The notes under the pieces are model-generated. The model saw only the letters and a list, made by a program, of their open reading frames with translations. It had not been told where the DNA came from and did no database searches. Below, piece by piece: positions 7,247-15,099 of a stretch of 55,791 nucleotides of DNA. Origin of the DNA: an uncultured Pelagibacteraceae bacterium (GTDB taxonomy: Bacteria > Pseudomonadota > Alphaproteobacteria > Pelagibacterales > AG-422-B15); NCBI GenBank assembly GCA_902544525.1, contig CACCCN010000006.1, positions 1-55,791 of the forward strand, written 5' to 3'. How positions within the stretch are numbered: the first letter of the stretch is position 1; each line of letters begins with the position of its first letter. A program made the position numbers and the translations under genes.

Positions 7247-8505
7247 AAAATATAGGAATTGCTGGATTTGGAACAGTAGGGCAGGGTTTTTATAATCAAA
7301 TTAAAAGATTTTATAAAGACATTAATATTGTCCAAATTGCTATTAAGAATCCTAAAAAGAAAAGAAAAGTAAATTTAAAAAAAATCAAACTTACATCAAA
7401 AGTACAAGACTTGGCCATTAATCCAGACATTGAAGTTTTGATTGAATGCATCGGAGGGTCTAGTGGACCAGCATATAAACTAGTTAAGGCTGCTTTAAAT
7501 AATAAAAAACATATTATAACTGCAAATAAAGCTTTACTTGCGATTCATGGAAATGAGCTGATAAAAATTGCAAAAAAAAATGACGTTACAATCAATTACG
7601 AAGCTGCAATTGCGGGCGGTATACCAGTTGTAAAGGCTATTAGGGAAAATTTAAAATATAATAATATTACAAAAGTCTATGGAATTCTTAATGGAACATG
7701 TAACTACATACTGTCTAGAATGGAAAGAGAGGAAAAAGACTTTCTATCAGTATTAAAAGATGCTCAAAAACTTGGTTTTGCTGAGATTGATCCAACATTT
7801 GATATAAAAGGGATTGATGCTGCTCATAAAATTACTTTGTTATCCAGTCTAGCTTTTAATATTCCAATAAAATTTTCTCAAACATATACTGAAGGCATAG
7901 ATAAAATTGAACTAGATGATTTTCGTTTTGCTTCTGAGTTTGGTTATAAAATTAAACTTTTGGGTATAGCTGAAAGAAAACAAGATTCATATGAACAACG
8001 TGTTCATCCTTGTTTAATCCGAGAAGATTCAGAAGTAGCAAAGGTTGACAATGAATTAAATGCTGTTGTTATAAATGATGAAATGGTTGGAAAAACTGTA
8101 TTAATAGGTCCAGGAGCAGGTGGCAAACCTACTGGTGCCGCGATAGTAGCCGATCTTTTAGATTTAAAAAGAGGAAATCTAAACTCACCTTTAGGCGAGT
8201 CAATTTTGTCGTCAAAAAAAATAAAAAATATCAATATTCTTAATAGTCATTTTGCTTACTATCTAAAAATAGTAGTTAAAGACGAAGTGGGTGTTATGAG
8301 AAGAATATCAGATATCCTAGCAAGAAATAAGATTTCTATTGATCAGCAGAAACAAGAACATTCTAATAAACGGGGTTATGCAACTATTGTAATAATTACC
8401 CACATAATTAAAGAAAAAATTGTTTTAAAAGCCATTAAAGAAATTAACAATATGAAAAGAATCAATAATAAGCTCAAGTTTATACGGATCGAAGGAAAGT
8501 TATGA
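7243..8505 (+). CDS. hom: Homoserine dehydrogenase
   Basis: Converts aspartate semialdehyde to homoserine, feeding threonine and, through metY, methionine synthesis. The 420 residues begin with the NAD(P) motif IAGFGTVGQG (5-14). ANKALLA, the catalytic-domain segment AAIAGGIPVVKAIRENL, NGTCNYIL and FDIKGIDAAHK follow. A C-terminal ACT domain (about 345-420, starting YYLKIVVKDEVGVMRRISDIL) suggests feedback control by threonine, as in the family. Overlaps the lipoprotein and glpX genes by four bases each, giving a tight hom-glpX-recJ operon. Confidence 0.96.
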   Translation: MKNIGIAGFGTVGQGFYNQIKRFYKDINIVQIAIKNPKKKRKVNLKKIKLTSKVQDLAINPDIEVLIECIGGSSGPAYKLVKAALNNKKHIITANKALLAIHGNELIKIAKKNDVTINYEAAIAGGIPVVKAIRENLKYNNITKVYGILNGTCNYILSRMEREEKDFLSVLKDAQKLGFAEIDPTFDIKGIDAAHKITLLSSLAFNIPIKFSQTYTEGIDKIELDDFRFASEFGYKIKLLGIAERKQDSYEQRVHPCLIREDSEVAKVDNELNAVVINDEMVGKTVLIGPGAGGKPTGAAIVADLLDLKRGNLNSPLGESILSSKKIKNINILNSHFAYYLKIVVKDEVGVMRRISDILARNKISIDQQKQEHSNKRGYATIVIITHIIKEKIVLKAIKEINNMKRINNKLKFIRIEGKL

Positions 8506-9455
8506 GCAATATCGGTAAAAAGTACTCAACTGGCATTTTAAAGGCAGCTGAGATGGCTGCAATTGCTGCATCTTCATTGATTGGAGCTGGAGACAAGGAG
8601 GGTGCTGATCAATTAGCTGTTGATGCAATGAGAACTGCCTTAAATGAAATAGATTTTGATGGAAGGATTGTCATTGGTGAAGGTGAAAGAGATGAAGCTC
8701 CAATGTTATATATTGGAGAAAAGGTTGGCTCAGGGAATGGTGATGCAGTTGATATTGCTTTAGATCCCTTAGAAGGGACAACAATTACATCAAAAGGCAT
8801 GCCTAATTCACTTGCTGTTATTGCTGCTGCAAAAAAAGGTTCAATGCTTCATTCTCCAGATACATACATGGATAAAATTGCTATTGGTGGAGGTTATGGT
8901 GACGATGTTATAGATTTAGATGCATCAGTTGCTGATAATATAAAAAGTCTTGCTAAAGCAAAAAAAACTAGCCCCGAAGATATTACCGCCTGCGTATTAG
9001 AGCGTGATCGACATAATGAAATTATTGAGTCTTTAAGAGCTATAGGATCAAAAGTTGTTTTGATTCCCGATGGTGATGTTCAAGGAGTCATTATGACATC
9101 CCAAAAAGATATTGATGTAGATATTTATTTTGGAACCGGCGGTGCACCAGAGGGGGTACTAGCTGCCGCTGCTTTACAATGTATTGGTGGGCAAATACAG
9201 ACGAGGCTGGTAATTAGATCTGATGATGAAAAAGCGCGGGCAGAAAAATTAGGAATTAAAGACCTTGATAAGAAATATACAATCAATGATCTTGCCTCGG
9301 GAGATATAGTATTTGTAGCTACAGGAGTAACTGAGGGTACTATGGTAAGAGGAGTAAAAAAATCTGGGAATCTATATACAACTCACTCAATAGTCTTACG
9401 ATCTGACAAAAATACAACACAATATATCCAAACCAAGCATCCCAATATTGGTTAA
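8502..9455 (+). CDS. glpX: Fructose-1,6-bisphosphatase class II
   Basis: Hydrolyses fructose-1,6-bisphosphate in gluconeogenesis, using divalent metal. The 317 residues show the GlpX pattern: VIGEGERDEAPMLYIGE (58-72), the metal site DPLEGTT (88-94), GGAPEGVLAAAAL and VFVATGVTEG. Length is normal for GlpX. The placement between hom and recJ is conserved in alphaproteobacteria. Translation is probably coupled to hom through the ATGA overlap, and to recJ through a one-base TAATG overlap. Confidence 0.96.
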   Translation: MSNIGKKYSTGILKAAEMAAIAASSLIGAGDKEGADQLAVDAMRTALNEIDFDGRIVIGEGERDEAPMLYIGEKVGSGNGDAVDIALDPLEGTTITSKGMPNSLAVIAAAKKGSMLHSPDTYMDKIAIGGGYGDDVIDLDASVADNIKSLAKAKKTSPEDITACVLERDRHNEIIESLRAIGSKVVLIPDGDVQGVIMTSQKDIDVDIYFGTGGAPEGVLAAAALQCIGGQIQTRLVIRSDDEKARAEKLGIKDLDKKYTINDLASGDIVFVATGVTEGTMVRGVKKSGNLYTTHSIVLRSDKNTTQYIQTKHPNIG

Positions 9456-11224
9456 TGGACTTAGAGATTTTAAAAGATTTTAATTCATATACTAATAATA
9501 AATGGCAACTCAAATCATTTGATGAACGCCAAGCTGAATTGATTAGTCAAAAATTTGATACGTCATACTTGATTGCAAAACTTTTTTCAATTCGTCAAAT
9601 TTCTGTAGATGATATTTCAAGCTATCTTAATCCTACTCTTAAAGACAATATTCCAGATCCTAATATTTTAGTAGATATGGATAAGGCTTGTGAAAGATTA
9701 CTTGCCGCAATAAAAAATAAAGAAAAAATTGCTATCATAGGTGATTATGATGTAGATGGATCTACTTCTACATCATGTTTAATAAAATATTTTAAGTCTA
9801 TTAACGTAGAGGTTATTTATCATATACCCGATCGATTCTCTGAAGGTTATGGACCTAACAAGAAAACTTTCCAAAGTTTTAAAGACCAAAATATAAATAT
9901 AATCTTCACACTTGATTGTGGAACCTTGGCATATGAAGAGATAAAATTTGCAAAAGAAAACTGTATGGATGTAATTGTAATTGATCATCATCAAGCAGAG
10001 ATAAACTTGCCAGAGGCATATGCTATGATAAATCCCAATAGATTAGATGATACTACTAAATTAGGCTACCTAGCAGCTGTTGGGGTCACTTTTATGTTTA
10101 TAATTGGTTTGAATCGAAAGCTTCGAGAGAACAACTGGTTTAATGATAGTCTAAAGGAACCTAATATTATTGCTTTGTTAGACATGGTTTCTCTTGGGAC
10201 TATTTGTGATGTAGTGCCATTGATAGGAATTAATAGATTGCTTGTTCAAAAAGGATTAGAGGTTTTTTCAAAAAATTCTAATACTGGCTTAGCTGCATTA
10301 ATAGAAAAAGCTAATATAAGTAATAAAATTTCAACCTATGATCTTGGATATAAATTAGGGCCAAGAATTAATGCGGGTGGTAGATTAGGTAAGTCAAAAC
10401 ATGGTACGGAGTTACTTACTAGCGAGGATAGTTTAGAGGCAAAAAAGCTTGCCGCAGAACTAGATAATTTTAATAAAGAACGTCAAACAATTGAAGCGCA
10501 TATTCTTAAATCTGCAATTGAATCTTTAACCACTGAACAGTTAGAAAAAAAAATAATATTTGCCTTCGGCCAGGATTGGCATGAGGGAGTTATAGGTATC
10601 ATTGCGAGTAGAATAAAGCAAAAATTTAATAAGCCCTGTATAGTTTTCTCATCAAAAAATGGAATTGCAAAAGGATCTGGTCGTTCAGTAAAAGGTATTG
10701 ATTTAGGTAATTTAATTATAGCTGCAACACAAAAAGGGATTATTACTCAAGGCGGTGGGCATGCGATGGCGGCGGGATTAACAATTGACGAAGACAAAAT
10801 TTCTAATTTACAAGATTTTATAGAGGGAAGACTTACTGGTAATGAACAGCTTAGTGAGAATATAGAAAATTATGCTGACTCCATTATAAATATTAGTGCA
10901 ATAAATACAGAGTTATATGATGATATAAATCAACTTGGACCGTTTGGTTCAAATAATGAAGAACCAAATTTTATAATTAAAAGTACAAAGATTACATTCA
11001 TCAAAGAATTTGGTGATAATCATATTCGCTGTGGTTTGAATTCTGATATAGATAAGAATGTTGAGGGCATTGCCTTTAGAAGCAAGAATACTCCACTTGG
11101 TGATGCAATTATGGTTAATAAAGGAAAACAAGTATCACTCTATGGAAAAATTAAGGTCAATGAATGGGGAGGGCGAAGAATTCCACAATTATATATTGAA
11201 GATATTGGTAAAGAAATTAAGTAA
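9455..11224 (+). CDS. recJ: Single-stranded-DNA exonuclease RecJ
   Basis: A 5'-3' single-strand exonuclease acting in recombination and mismatch repair. The 589 residues carry the DHH phosphoesterase motifs in order: DYDVDGSTS (97-105), TLDCGTLAYEE (about 152-162) and IDHHQAE (176-182), then LGPRINAGGRLG and the DHHA1 motif GGGHAMAAGLTI (about 434-445). A C-terminal OB-like part follows. The start ATG at 9455 shares one base with the glpX stop. It is the last gene before the tRNA-Glu gene. Confidence 0.96.
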   Translation: MDLEILKDFNSYTNNKWQLKSFDERQAELISQKFDTSYLIAKLFSIRQISVDDISSYLNPTLKDNIPDPNILVDMDKACERLLAAIKNKEKIAIIGDYDVDGSTSTSCLIKYFKSINVEVIYHIPDRFSEGYGPNKKTFQSFKDQNINIIFTLDCGTLAYEEIKFAKENCMDVIVIDHHQAEINLPEAYAMINPNRLDDTTKLGYLAAVGVTFMFIIGLNRKLRENNWFNDSLKEPNIIALLDMVSLGTICDVVPLIGINRLLVQKGLEVFSKNSNTGLAALIEKANISNKISTYDLGYKLGPRINAGGRLGKSKHGTELLTSEDSLEAKKLAAELDNFNKERQTIEAHILKSAIESLTTEQLEKKIIFAFGQDWHEGVIGIIASRIKQKFNKPCIVFSSKNGIAKGSGRSVKGIDLGNLIIAATQKGIITQGGGHAMAAGLTIDEDKISNLQDFIEGRLTGNEQLSENIENYADSIINISAINTELYDDINQLGPFGSNNEEPNFIIKSTKITFIKEFGDNHIRCGLNSDIDKNVEGIAFRSKNTPLGDAIMVNKGKQVSLYGKIKVNEWGGRRIPQLYIEDIGKEIK

Positions 11225-11231
11225 TCATTGA

Positions 11232-11260
11232 TTGATTTTAAATAATTTCAAATATATAAA
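11232..11260 (+). promoter_or_regulatory. Candidate promoter of tRNA-Glu
   Basis: TTGATT (11232-11237), a 17-base spacer and TATAAA (11255-11260), with the tRNA 5' end 10 bases downstream of the -10 box. The fit of spacing is good, though the region is AT-rich and the boxes are read by eye. Confidence 0.5.
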
Positions 11261-11270
11261 AGATTTTTAT

Positions 11271-11346
11271 GGTCCCTTCGTCTAGCGGTTAGGATATCTG
11301 GTTTTCATCCAGAAGATCACGGGTTCGAATCCCGTAGGGACCGCCA
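11271..11346 (+). tRNA. tRNA-Glu (anticodon TTC)
   Basis: A complete cloverleaf: acceptor arms GGTCCCT and AGGGACC pair over 7 bp, the D-loop TCTAGCGGTTAGGAT is typical for Glu, the anticodon stem CTGG/CCAG encloses TTTTCAT with anticodon TTC, and the T-arm ACGGGTTCGAATCCCGT is standard. The 3' CCA is encoded (11344-11346). Confidence 0.98.
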
Positions 11347-11360
11347 AATTCTAGATTATG

Positions 11361-11373
11361 TGACAATTTGTCA
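11361..11373. promoter_or_regulatory. 13-base palindrome at the -35 box before the AOX/DUF1295-hemB unit
   Basis: TGACAA-T-TTGTCA is a perfect 6-base inverted repeat with a single central base. Its right arm is the -35 box TTGTCA of the candidate promoter that continues at 11391. It is placed as a repressor or activator site would be. No binding protein can be named from sequence. Confidence 0.4.
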
Positions 11374-11396
11374 TTAAATATCCTTAAAATTAATAT
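11368..11396 (+). promoter_or_regulatory. Candidate promoter of the AOX-DUF1295 chimera and hemB
   Basis: TTGTCA (11368-11373), a 17-base spacer and TAATAT (11391-11396). This would leave a leader of about 27 bases before the ATG at 11430. No good Shine-Dalgarno sequence is seen before that ATG. Confidence 0.45.
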
Positions 11397-11429
11397 TTAA
11401 AAATAATATTTAATTGCTATGTATGTAGT

Positions 11430-11942
11430 ATGAATAAAAAATTAAATACTCATTATAAACCTGAGAATCTAAGTGATAGGATCGCTTTTGCCTTCACAAA
11501 ACTGCTAAGGTTTACTGCTGACTTTTTCTTTGCTAAGAGATACGGGCATAGAGCTGTAGTATTGGAGACTATTGCAGCCGTACCAGGAATGGTTGCTGGC
11601 ATGCTTAATCATTTAAAAAGCTTAAGAAGAATGGAGCAAGATCCAGGATGGATTAAAATTCTTCTAGATGAGGCAGAGAATGAACGCATGCATTTAATGA
11701 CATTCATTCACATTGCAAAACCGTCTACATTAGAAAGATTTATTATAATCATTGCGCAAGGAATATTCTTTAATCTTTATTTTATGATGTATTTAATTTC
11801 TCCAATCGCTATGACTTACCTATTGATAAAAGTATCAGGCGTTTCTATGTTAGAAAATCAAATAAAACACACTAAAGATGGATATGAAGAATATATAAAA
11901 ACTACCAGTGCATTTATAATTTTACCAAAAAAGAAGCTATGA
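11430..11942 (+). CDS. Chimeric gene: alternative oxidase N-part fused to DUF1295 C-terminus
   Basis: Residues 1 to about 122 match bacterial alternative oxidase (AOX): FTKLLRFTADFFFAKRYGHRAVVLETIAAVPGMV, HLKSLRRMEQDPGW and DEAENERMHLMTF, with three diiron ligands (Glu46, Glu85, His88). From about residue 123 the sequence stops resembling AOX. It instead reads like the end of a DUF1295 (steroid 5-alpha-reductase-like) protein: LLIKVSGVSMLE, then GYEEYIKTTSAFI and a lysine-rich end. The AOX parts with the remaining glutamates and the final E-x-x-H are missing, so a working ubiquinol oxidase is unlikely. The junction lies at YLISP (around 11790-11804). The gene is 170 residues against about 210-230 for AOX, and it overlaps hemB by four bases. 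It may be a decayed fusion or a new small membrane protein; an assembly error is also possible. Confidence 0.75.
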   Translation: MNKKLNTHYKPENLSDRIAFAFTKLLRFTADFFFAKRYGHRAVVLETIAAVPGMVAGMLNHLKSLRRMEQDPGWIKILLDEAENERMHLMTFIHIAKPSTLERFIIIIAQGIFFNLYFMMYLISPIAMTYLLIKVSGVSMLENQIKHTKDGYEEYIKTTSAFIILPKKKL

Positions 11943-12946
11943 GTGAATTACAGGAAAAATATCCAAATAATAGGTTGAGAAGAACACGTCAATCACAGTG
12001 GATTAGAAATCTAGTTAGTGAGAACTCCCTCTCAACTAATGATTTAATTTGGCCTATTTTTATTTGTGAAGGATCTAACGTAAAAGATGAAATTGATTCT
12101 ATGCCAGGTGTATACAGGTATTCTGTAGATCGATTAAACGAGGTTGTTGACCAGGCCTTATTAAATAAAATCAGCTTAATTGCTCTATTTCCTTCTACTC
12201 CTAAAGAGAAAAAAGATAGCCTTGGAAGTGAGGCTTTAAGTCCAGATAATTTAATTTGCAGTGCACTAAAAAAAATAAAAGAAAAGAAAGTTGAATTAGG
12301 AATAATGTGTGATGTTGCATTAGATCCTTATACGTCTCATGGACACGATGGTATATTAAGTGAAGATAATCAGATATTAAATGATGAGACTAATAAAATC
12401 TTAGTTAAGCAATCACTTCTACTTGCTGAACATCATGCAGATATTATAGCACCATCAGATATGATGGATGGTCGTATTGGTTTGATAAGAAATAATCTAG
12501 AGGACAAGGGTTTTAAAAATACAATTCTACTATCATACTCAGCAAAATATGCTTCAGGATTTTATGGCCCTTTTAGAGATGCGGTCGGTTCCCTTGATAA
12601 CTTAATTTCAGATAAAAAAACTTATCAAATGGATTATGCAAATTCAGATGAAGCGCTTAGAGAAGTTGCAATAGATATTGCTGAAGGTGCAGATATTATT
12701 ATGGTTAAGCCAGGTATCAGTTATTTAGACGTTATTCATAGAATTAAGTCTGAATATAATTTTCCTACATTTGCTTATCAAGTTTCTGGTGAGTATGCTA
12801 TGGTCAAAGCTGCGGCAAGAAATAATTGGATTGAAGAAGAAAAAATTATAATAGAGCAACTGACTTCATTTAAAAGAGCTGGAGCCAACGCTATTCTTAG
12901 TTATTTTGCAATAGACGCTGCAAAAATTATTAATTCATCGAATTAA
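11939..12946 (+). CDS. hemB: Delta-aminolevulinic acid dehydratase (porphobilinogen synthase)
   Basis: Joins two 5-aminolevulinate molecules into porphobilinogen for heme synthesis. The 335 residues show both Schiff-base lysines: Lys203 in SYSAKYASGFYGPFRDA and Lys257 in MVKPGISYLDV. The metal-site segment DVALDPYTSHGHDG has aspartate and no cysteine triad, so it is the zinc-independent, magnesium-type enzyme usual in alphaproteobacteria. The start overlaps the preceding chimeric gene (ATGA). Its last 12 bases overlap the convergent dehydrogenase gene. Confidence 0.97.
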   Translation: MSELQEKYPNNRLRRTRQSQWIRNLVSENSLSTNDLIWPIFICEGSNVKDEIDSMPGVYRYSVDRLNEVVDQALLNKISLIALFPSTPKEKKDSLGSEALSPDNLICSALKKIKEKKVELGIMCDVALDPYTSHGHDGILSEDNQILNDETNKILVKQSLLLAEHHADIIAPSDMMDGRIGLIRNNLEDKGFKNTILLSYSAKYASGFYGPFRDAVGSLDNLISDKKTYQMDYANSDEALREVAIDIAEGADIIMVKPGISYLDVIHRIKSEYNFPTFAYQVSGEYAMVKAAARNNWIEEEKIIIEQLTSFKRAGANAILSYFAIDAAKIINSSN

Positions 12947-13798
12947 TCTTTTAATAAGACTAGAAGTATCCAAGTCATTATAACCCATCTGTTGCAACTC
13001 AAGATAAAATTGATCTACTATTTTTGTTACTTCTAATTCAATGCCAAAATCAGTAGCCTGTTCAAATGCTATACCAAGGTCTTTTCGCATCAGATCAACT
13101 GCAAAACCAAAATTAAATTTATCTTCTGACATAGTTTTAAAACGATTATCTAGTTGCCAAGATTGTGCAGCACCACCAGATATTACATCCACTACATCAT
13201 CAACAGCTAAATCAGTTTTCTTCATGAAGTGAACTGCTTCTGCTAAGCCCTGCACTAAACCAGCAATACAAATTTGATTTATAATTTTTGTTAGTTGTCC
13301 TGATCCTGAAACCCCCATAAATTTGATTTTTTTTCCATACGACTGTAATACTTCTCTTGATTTTTCAAAACTACTTAAGTTTCCACCCACCATAATGCTT
13401 AAAGCCCCATTGATTGCACCAGCTTCTCCACCTGAAATTGGCGCATCTAAGAACTGTATGCCTAATTTTAATGCTTCTTTATTAATTAATTTCACTATCT
13501 TTGGAGATACCGTTGAATGATCAATAAAAACTGTTTCACTATTAAGATTTTTAAAACATCCGAAACTAGATATAGTTATCTCCTTCAAGTCATTATCATT
13601 CCCAACACATGAAATTATATAGTCAAATGGATCATTCAATTCAGAGAGGTTAGTAATCAAATTTCCCTTATATTCTTTTATCCAATTGTCTGCTTTCAAT
13701 CGTGATCTATTGTAAACAGTCACATCGTTACTTCGACTAAGGTGTCCAGCCATAGGGTATCCCATTGTTCCCAAACCAATAAATAATATTTTAGGCAT
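12935..13798 (-). CDS. 3-hydroxyisobutyrate dehydrogenase-family oxidoreductase
   Basis: A beta-hydroxyacid dehydrogenase that uses NAD(P). The 287 residues have the Rossmann motif GLGTMGYPMAGHL (8-20), the substrate motif DAPISGGEAGA (118-128) and the catalytic Lys171 in GQLTKIINQ. Close relatives act on 3-hydroxyisobutyrate, tartronate semialdehyde or glyoxylate/succinic semialdehyde, and the substrate cannot be told from sequence. It overlaps the preceding FAD oxidoreductase by eight bases and ends a long minus-strand operon; its 3' end overlaps hemB. Confidence 0.88.
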   Translation of the reverse strand: MPKILFIGLGTMGYPMAGHLSRSNDVTVYNRSRLKADNWIKEYKGNLITNLSELNDPFDYIISCVGNDNDLKEITISSFGCFKNLNSETVFIDHSTVSPKIVKLINKEALKLGIQFLDAPISGGEAGAINGALSIMVGGNLSSFEKSREVLQSYGKKIKFMGVSGSGQLTKIINQICIAGLVQGLAEAVHFMKKTDLAVDDVVDVISGGAAQSWQLDNRFKTMSEDKFNFGFAVDLMRKDLGIAFEQATDFGIELEVTKIVDQFYLELQQMGYNDLDTSSLIKRLIR

Positions 13799-15080
13799 TA
13801 AAAATATCTGTCATTCTTTGTAACGTACTTATAATAACAAGCAGTGGCATTTTGAATAGTCTTCCACCAGGAAAATTTCTATGTTTAATTTTTTCAAACG
13901 TTTCTAAAACACCCTTTTCGTCTGAATGAATTGAATTAGCAATAACTCTTCCTGCAATTCCTGTTAATGCAACGCCATGCCCAGAAAAGCCATGAGCATA
14001 ATAAATTCTTCTACTTGCTTGACCAATATCAGGAACTCTATTTAATGTAATGCCGACATAGCCTCCCCATATATATTCAGCTTTTTCATTCTGTAAATTT
14101 GGAAAAACTTTCAGCATTCTTTTTTCAGTTTTTTTTGCAAGTACTTCAGAATGCTTAAGTGAATAACTTACCCCTCCACCAAATATCATTCTTTTATCTG
14201 CCGATAATCTATAATAATTTAAATCAAAGTTAGTATCACTAACACAATAATCACTTGGTATAACCGTTTTTTGAAGCGCTTGGTTTAATGGTTTTGTAGC
14301 AATCATGTAGTTTATTATTGGCATAATTCTATTCTTAATTCCTGAGTCAATTTCTTCAAGATATGCATTGCAACAAAGTGCGACATTTTTAGCTTTTACA
14401 ATTCCTTTTGCTGTACGCACTTCGACATGATTTCTTTCTTCAGAAATTTTAATAGCTTTAGTGTTTTCATAAATATCTACATTTAACGTTGTAGCTGCAT
14501 CTGCTAAACCTAATGCATATTTTAATGGATGAATGTGACCACCTTGCTCAAACAAATGACCACCATAATATCTCTCAGACCCTACTGCTTCTGAAACCTC
14601 TGCTTTGCTAAGTATTTTAGTTTGATGATAATCAAGCTTATTTTGAAAATATTCAATTTCATGCTCAAAATCTAGAAGCTTAGATTTGTTGGTAGCAACA
14701 GTTAGATTACCTAATTTTTTATCACAGCTAATATTAAACTCTTCAATCCTCTCATCAATTAAACGAACAGCGTCTAAAGATAAGTTCCACAAATTTTTTA
14801 CAACTTCAAATCCATATTTTTTTTCTAAAATCTCAACACCATTTGATAAATCGGGTCCAATTTGACCACCATTTCTACCAGAGGCACCCCAAGCAATTTT
14901 ATTTTGTTCAAGTAAAATAACTTTCAGTCCGTTTTTTGACGCCTCTATTGCTGTTGATAAGCCAGTAAAACCACCACCAATTATACATAAGTCACATGAG
15001 TCGCTGTCACTTAAAGATGGGTAATGTATTAAGTCTCTATCCAGACTCTCAATGTAATAGCTATTAGGGTAATCAAGCAT
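13791..15080 (-). CDS. FAD-dependent amine oxidase, PuuB/OrdL-like (DAO family)
   Basis: The 429 residues have the D-amino-acid-oxidase fold: DLCIIGGGFTGLSTAIEA (30-47) for FAD binding, then GASGRNGGQIGPDLSNG and, near the C-terminus, IWGGYVGITLNRVPDIG and YYAHGFSGHGVALTGIAG. This pattern is closest to gamma-glutamylputrescine oxidase (PuuB) and related OrdL proteins, which oxidise secondary or primary amines. A PuuC-like aldehyde dehydrogenase is encoded at 36 kb, but no gamma-glutamylputrescine synthetase is in the window, so the substrate is open. It starts 19 bases after parC. Confidence 0.85.
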   Translation of the reverse strand: MLDYPNSYYIESLDRDLIHYPSLSDSDSCDLCIIGGGFTGLSTAIEASKNGLKVILLEQNKIAWGASGRNGGQIGPDLSNGVEILEKKYGFEVVKNLWNLSLDAVRLIDERIEEFNISCDKKLGNLTVATNKSKLLDFEHEIEYFQNKLDYHQTKILSKAEVSEAVGSERYYGGHLFEQGGHIHPLKYALGLADAATTLNVDIYENTKAIKISEERNHVEVRTAKGIVKAKNVALCCNAYLEEIDSGIKNRIMPIINYMIATKPLNQALQKTVIPSDYCVSDTNFDLNYYRLSADKRMIFGGGVSYSLKHSEVLAKKTEKRMLKVFPNLQNEKAEYIWGGYVGITLNRVPDIGQASRRIYYAHGFSGHGVALTGIAGRVIANSIHSDEKGVLETFEKIKHRNFPGGRLFKMPLLVIISTLQRMTDIFNA

Positions 15081-15099
15081 ACGCCACTATATCAAAATT

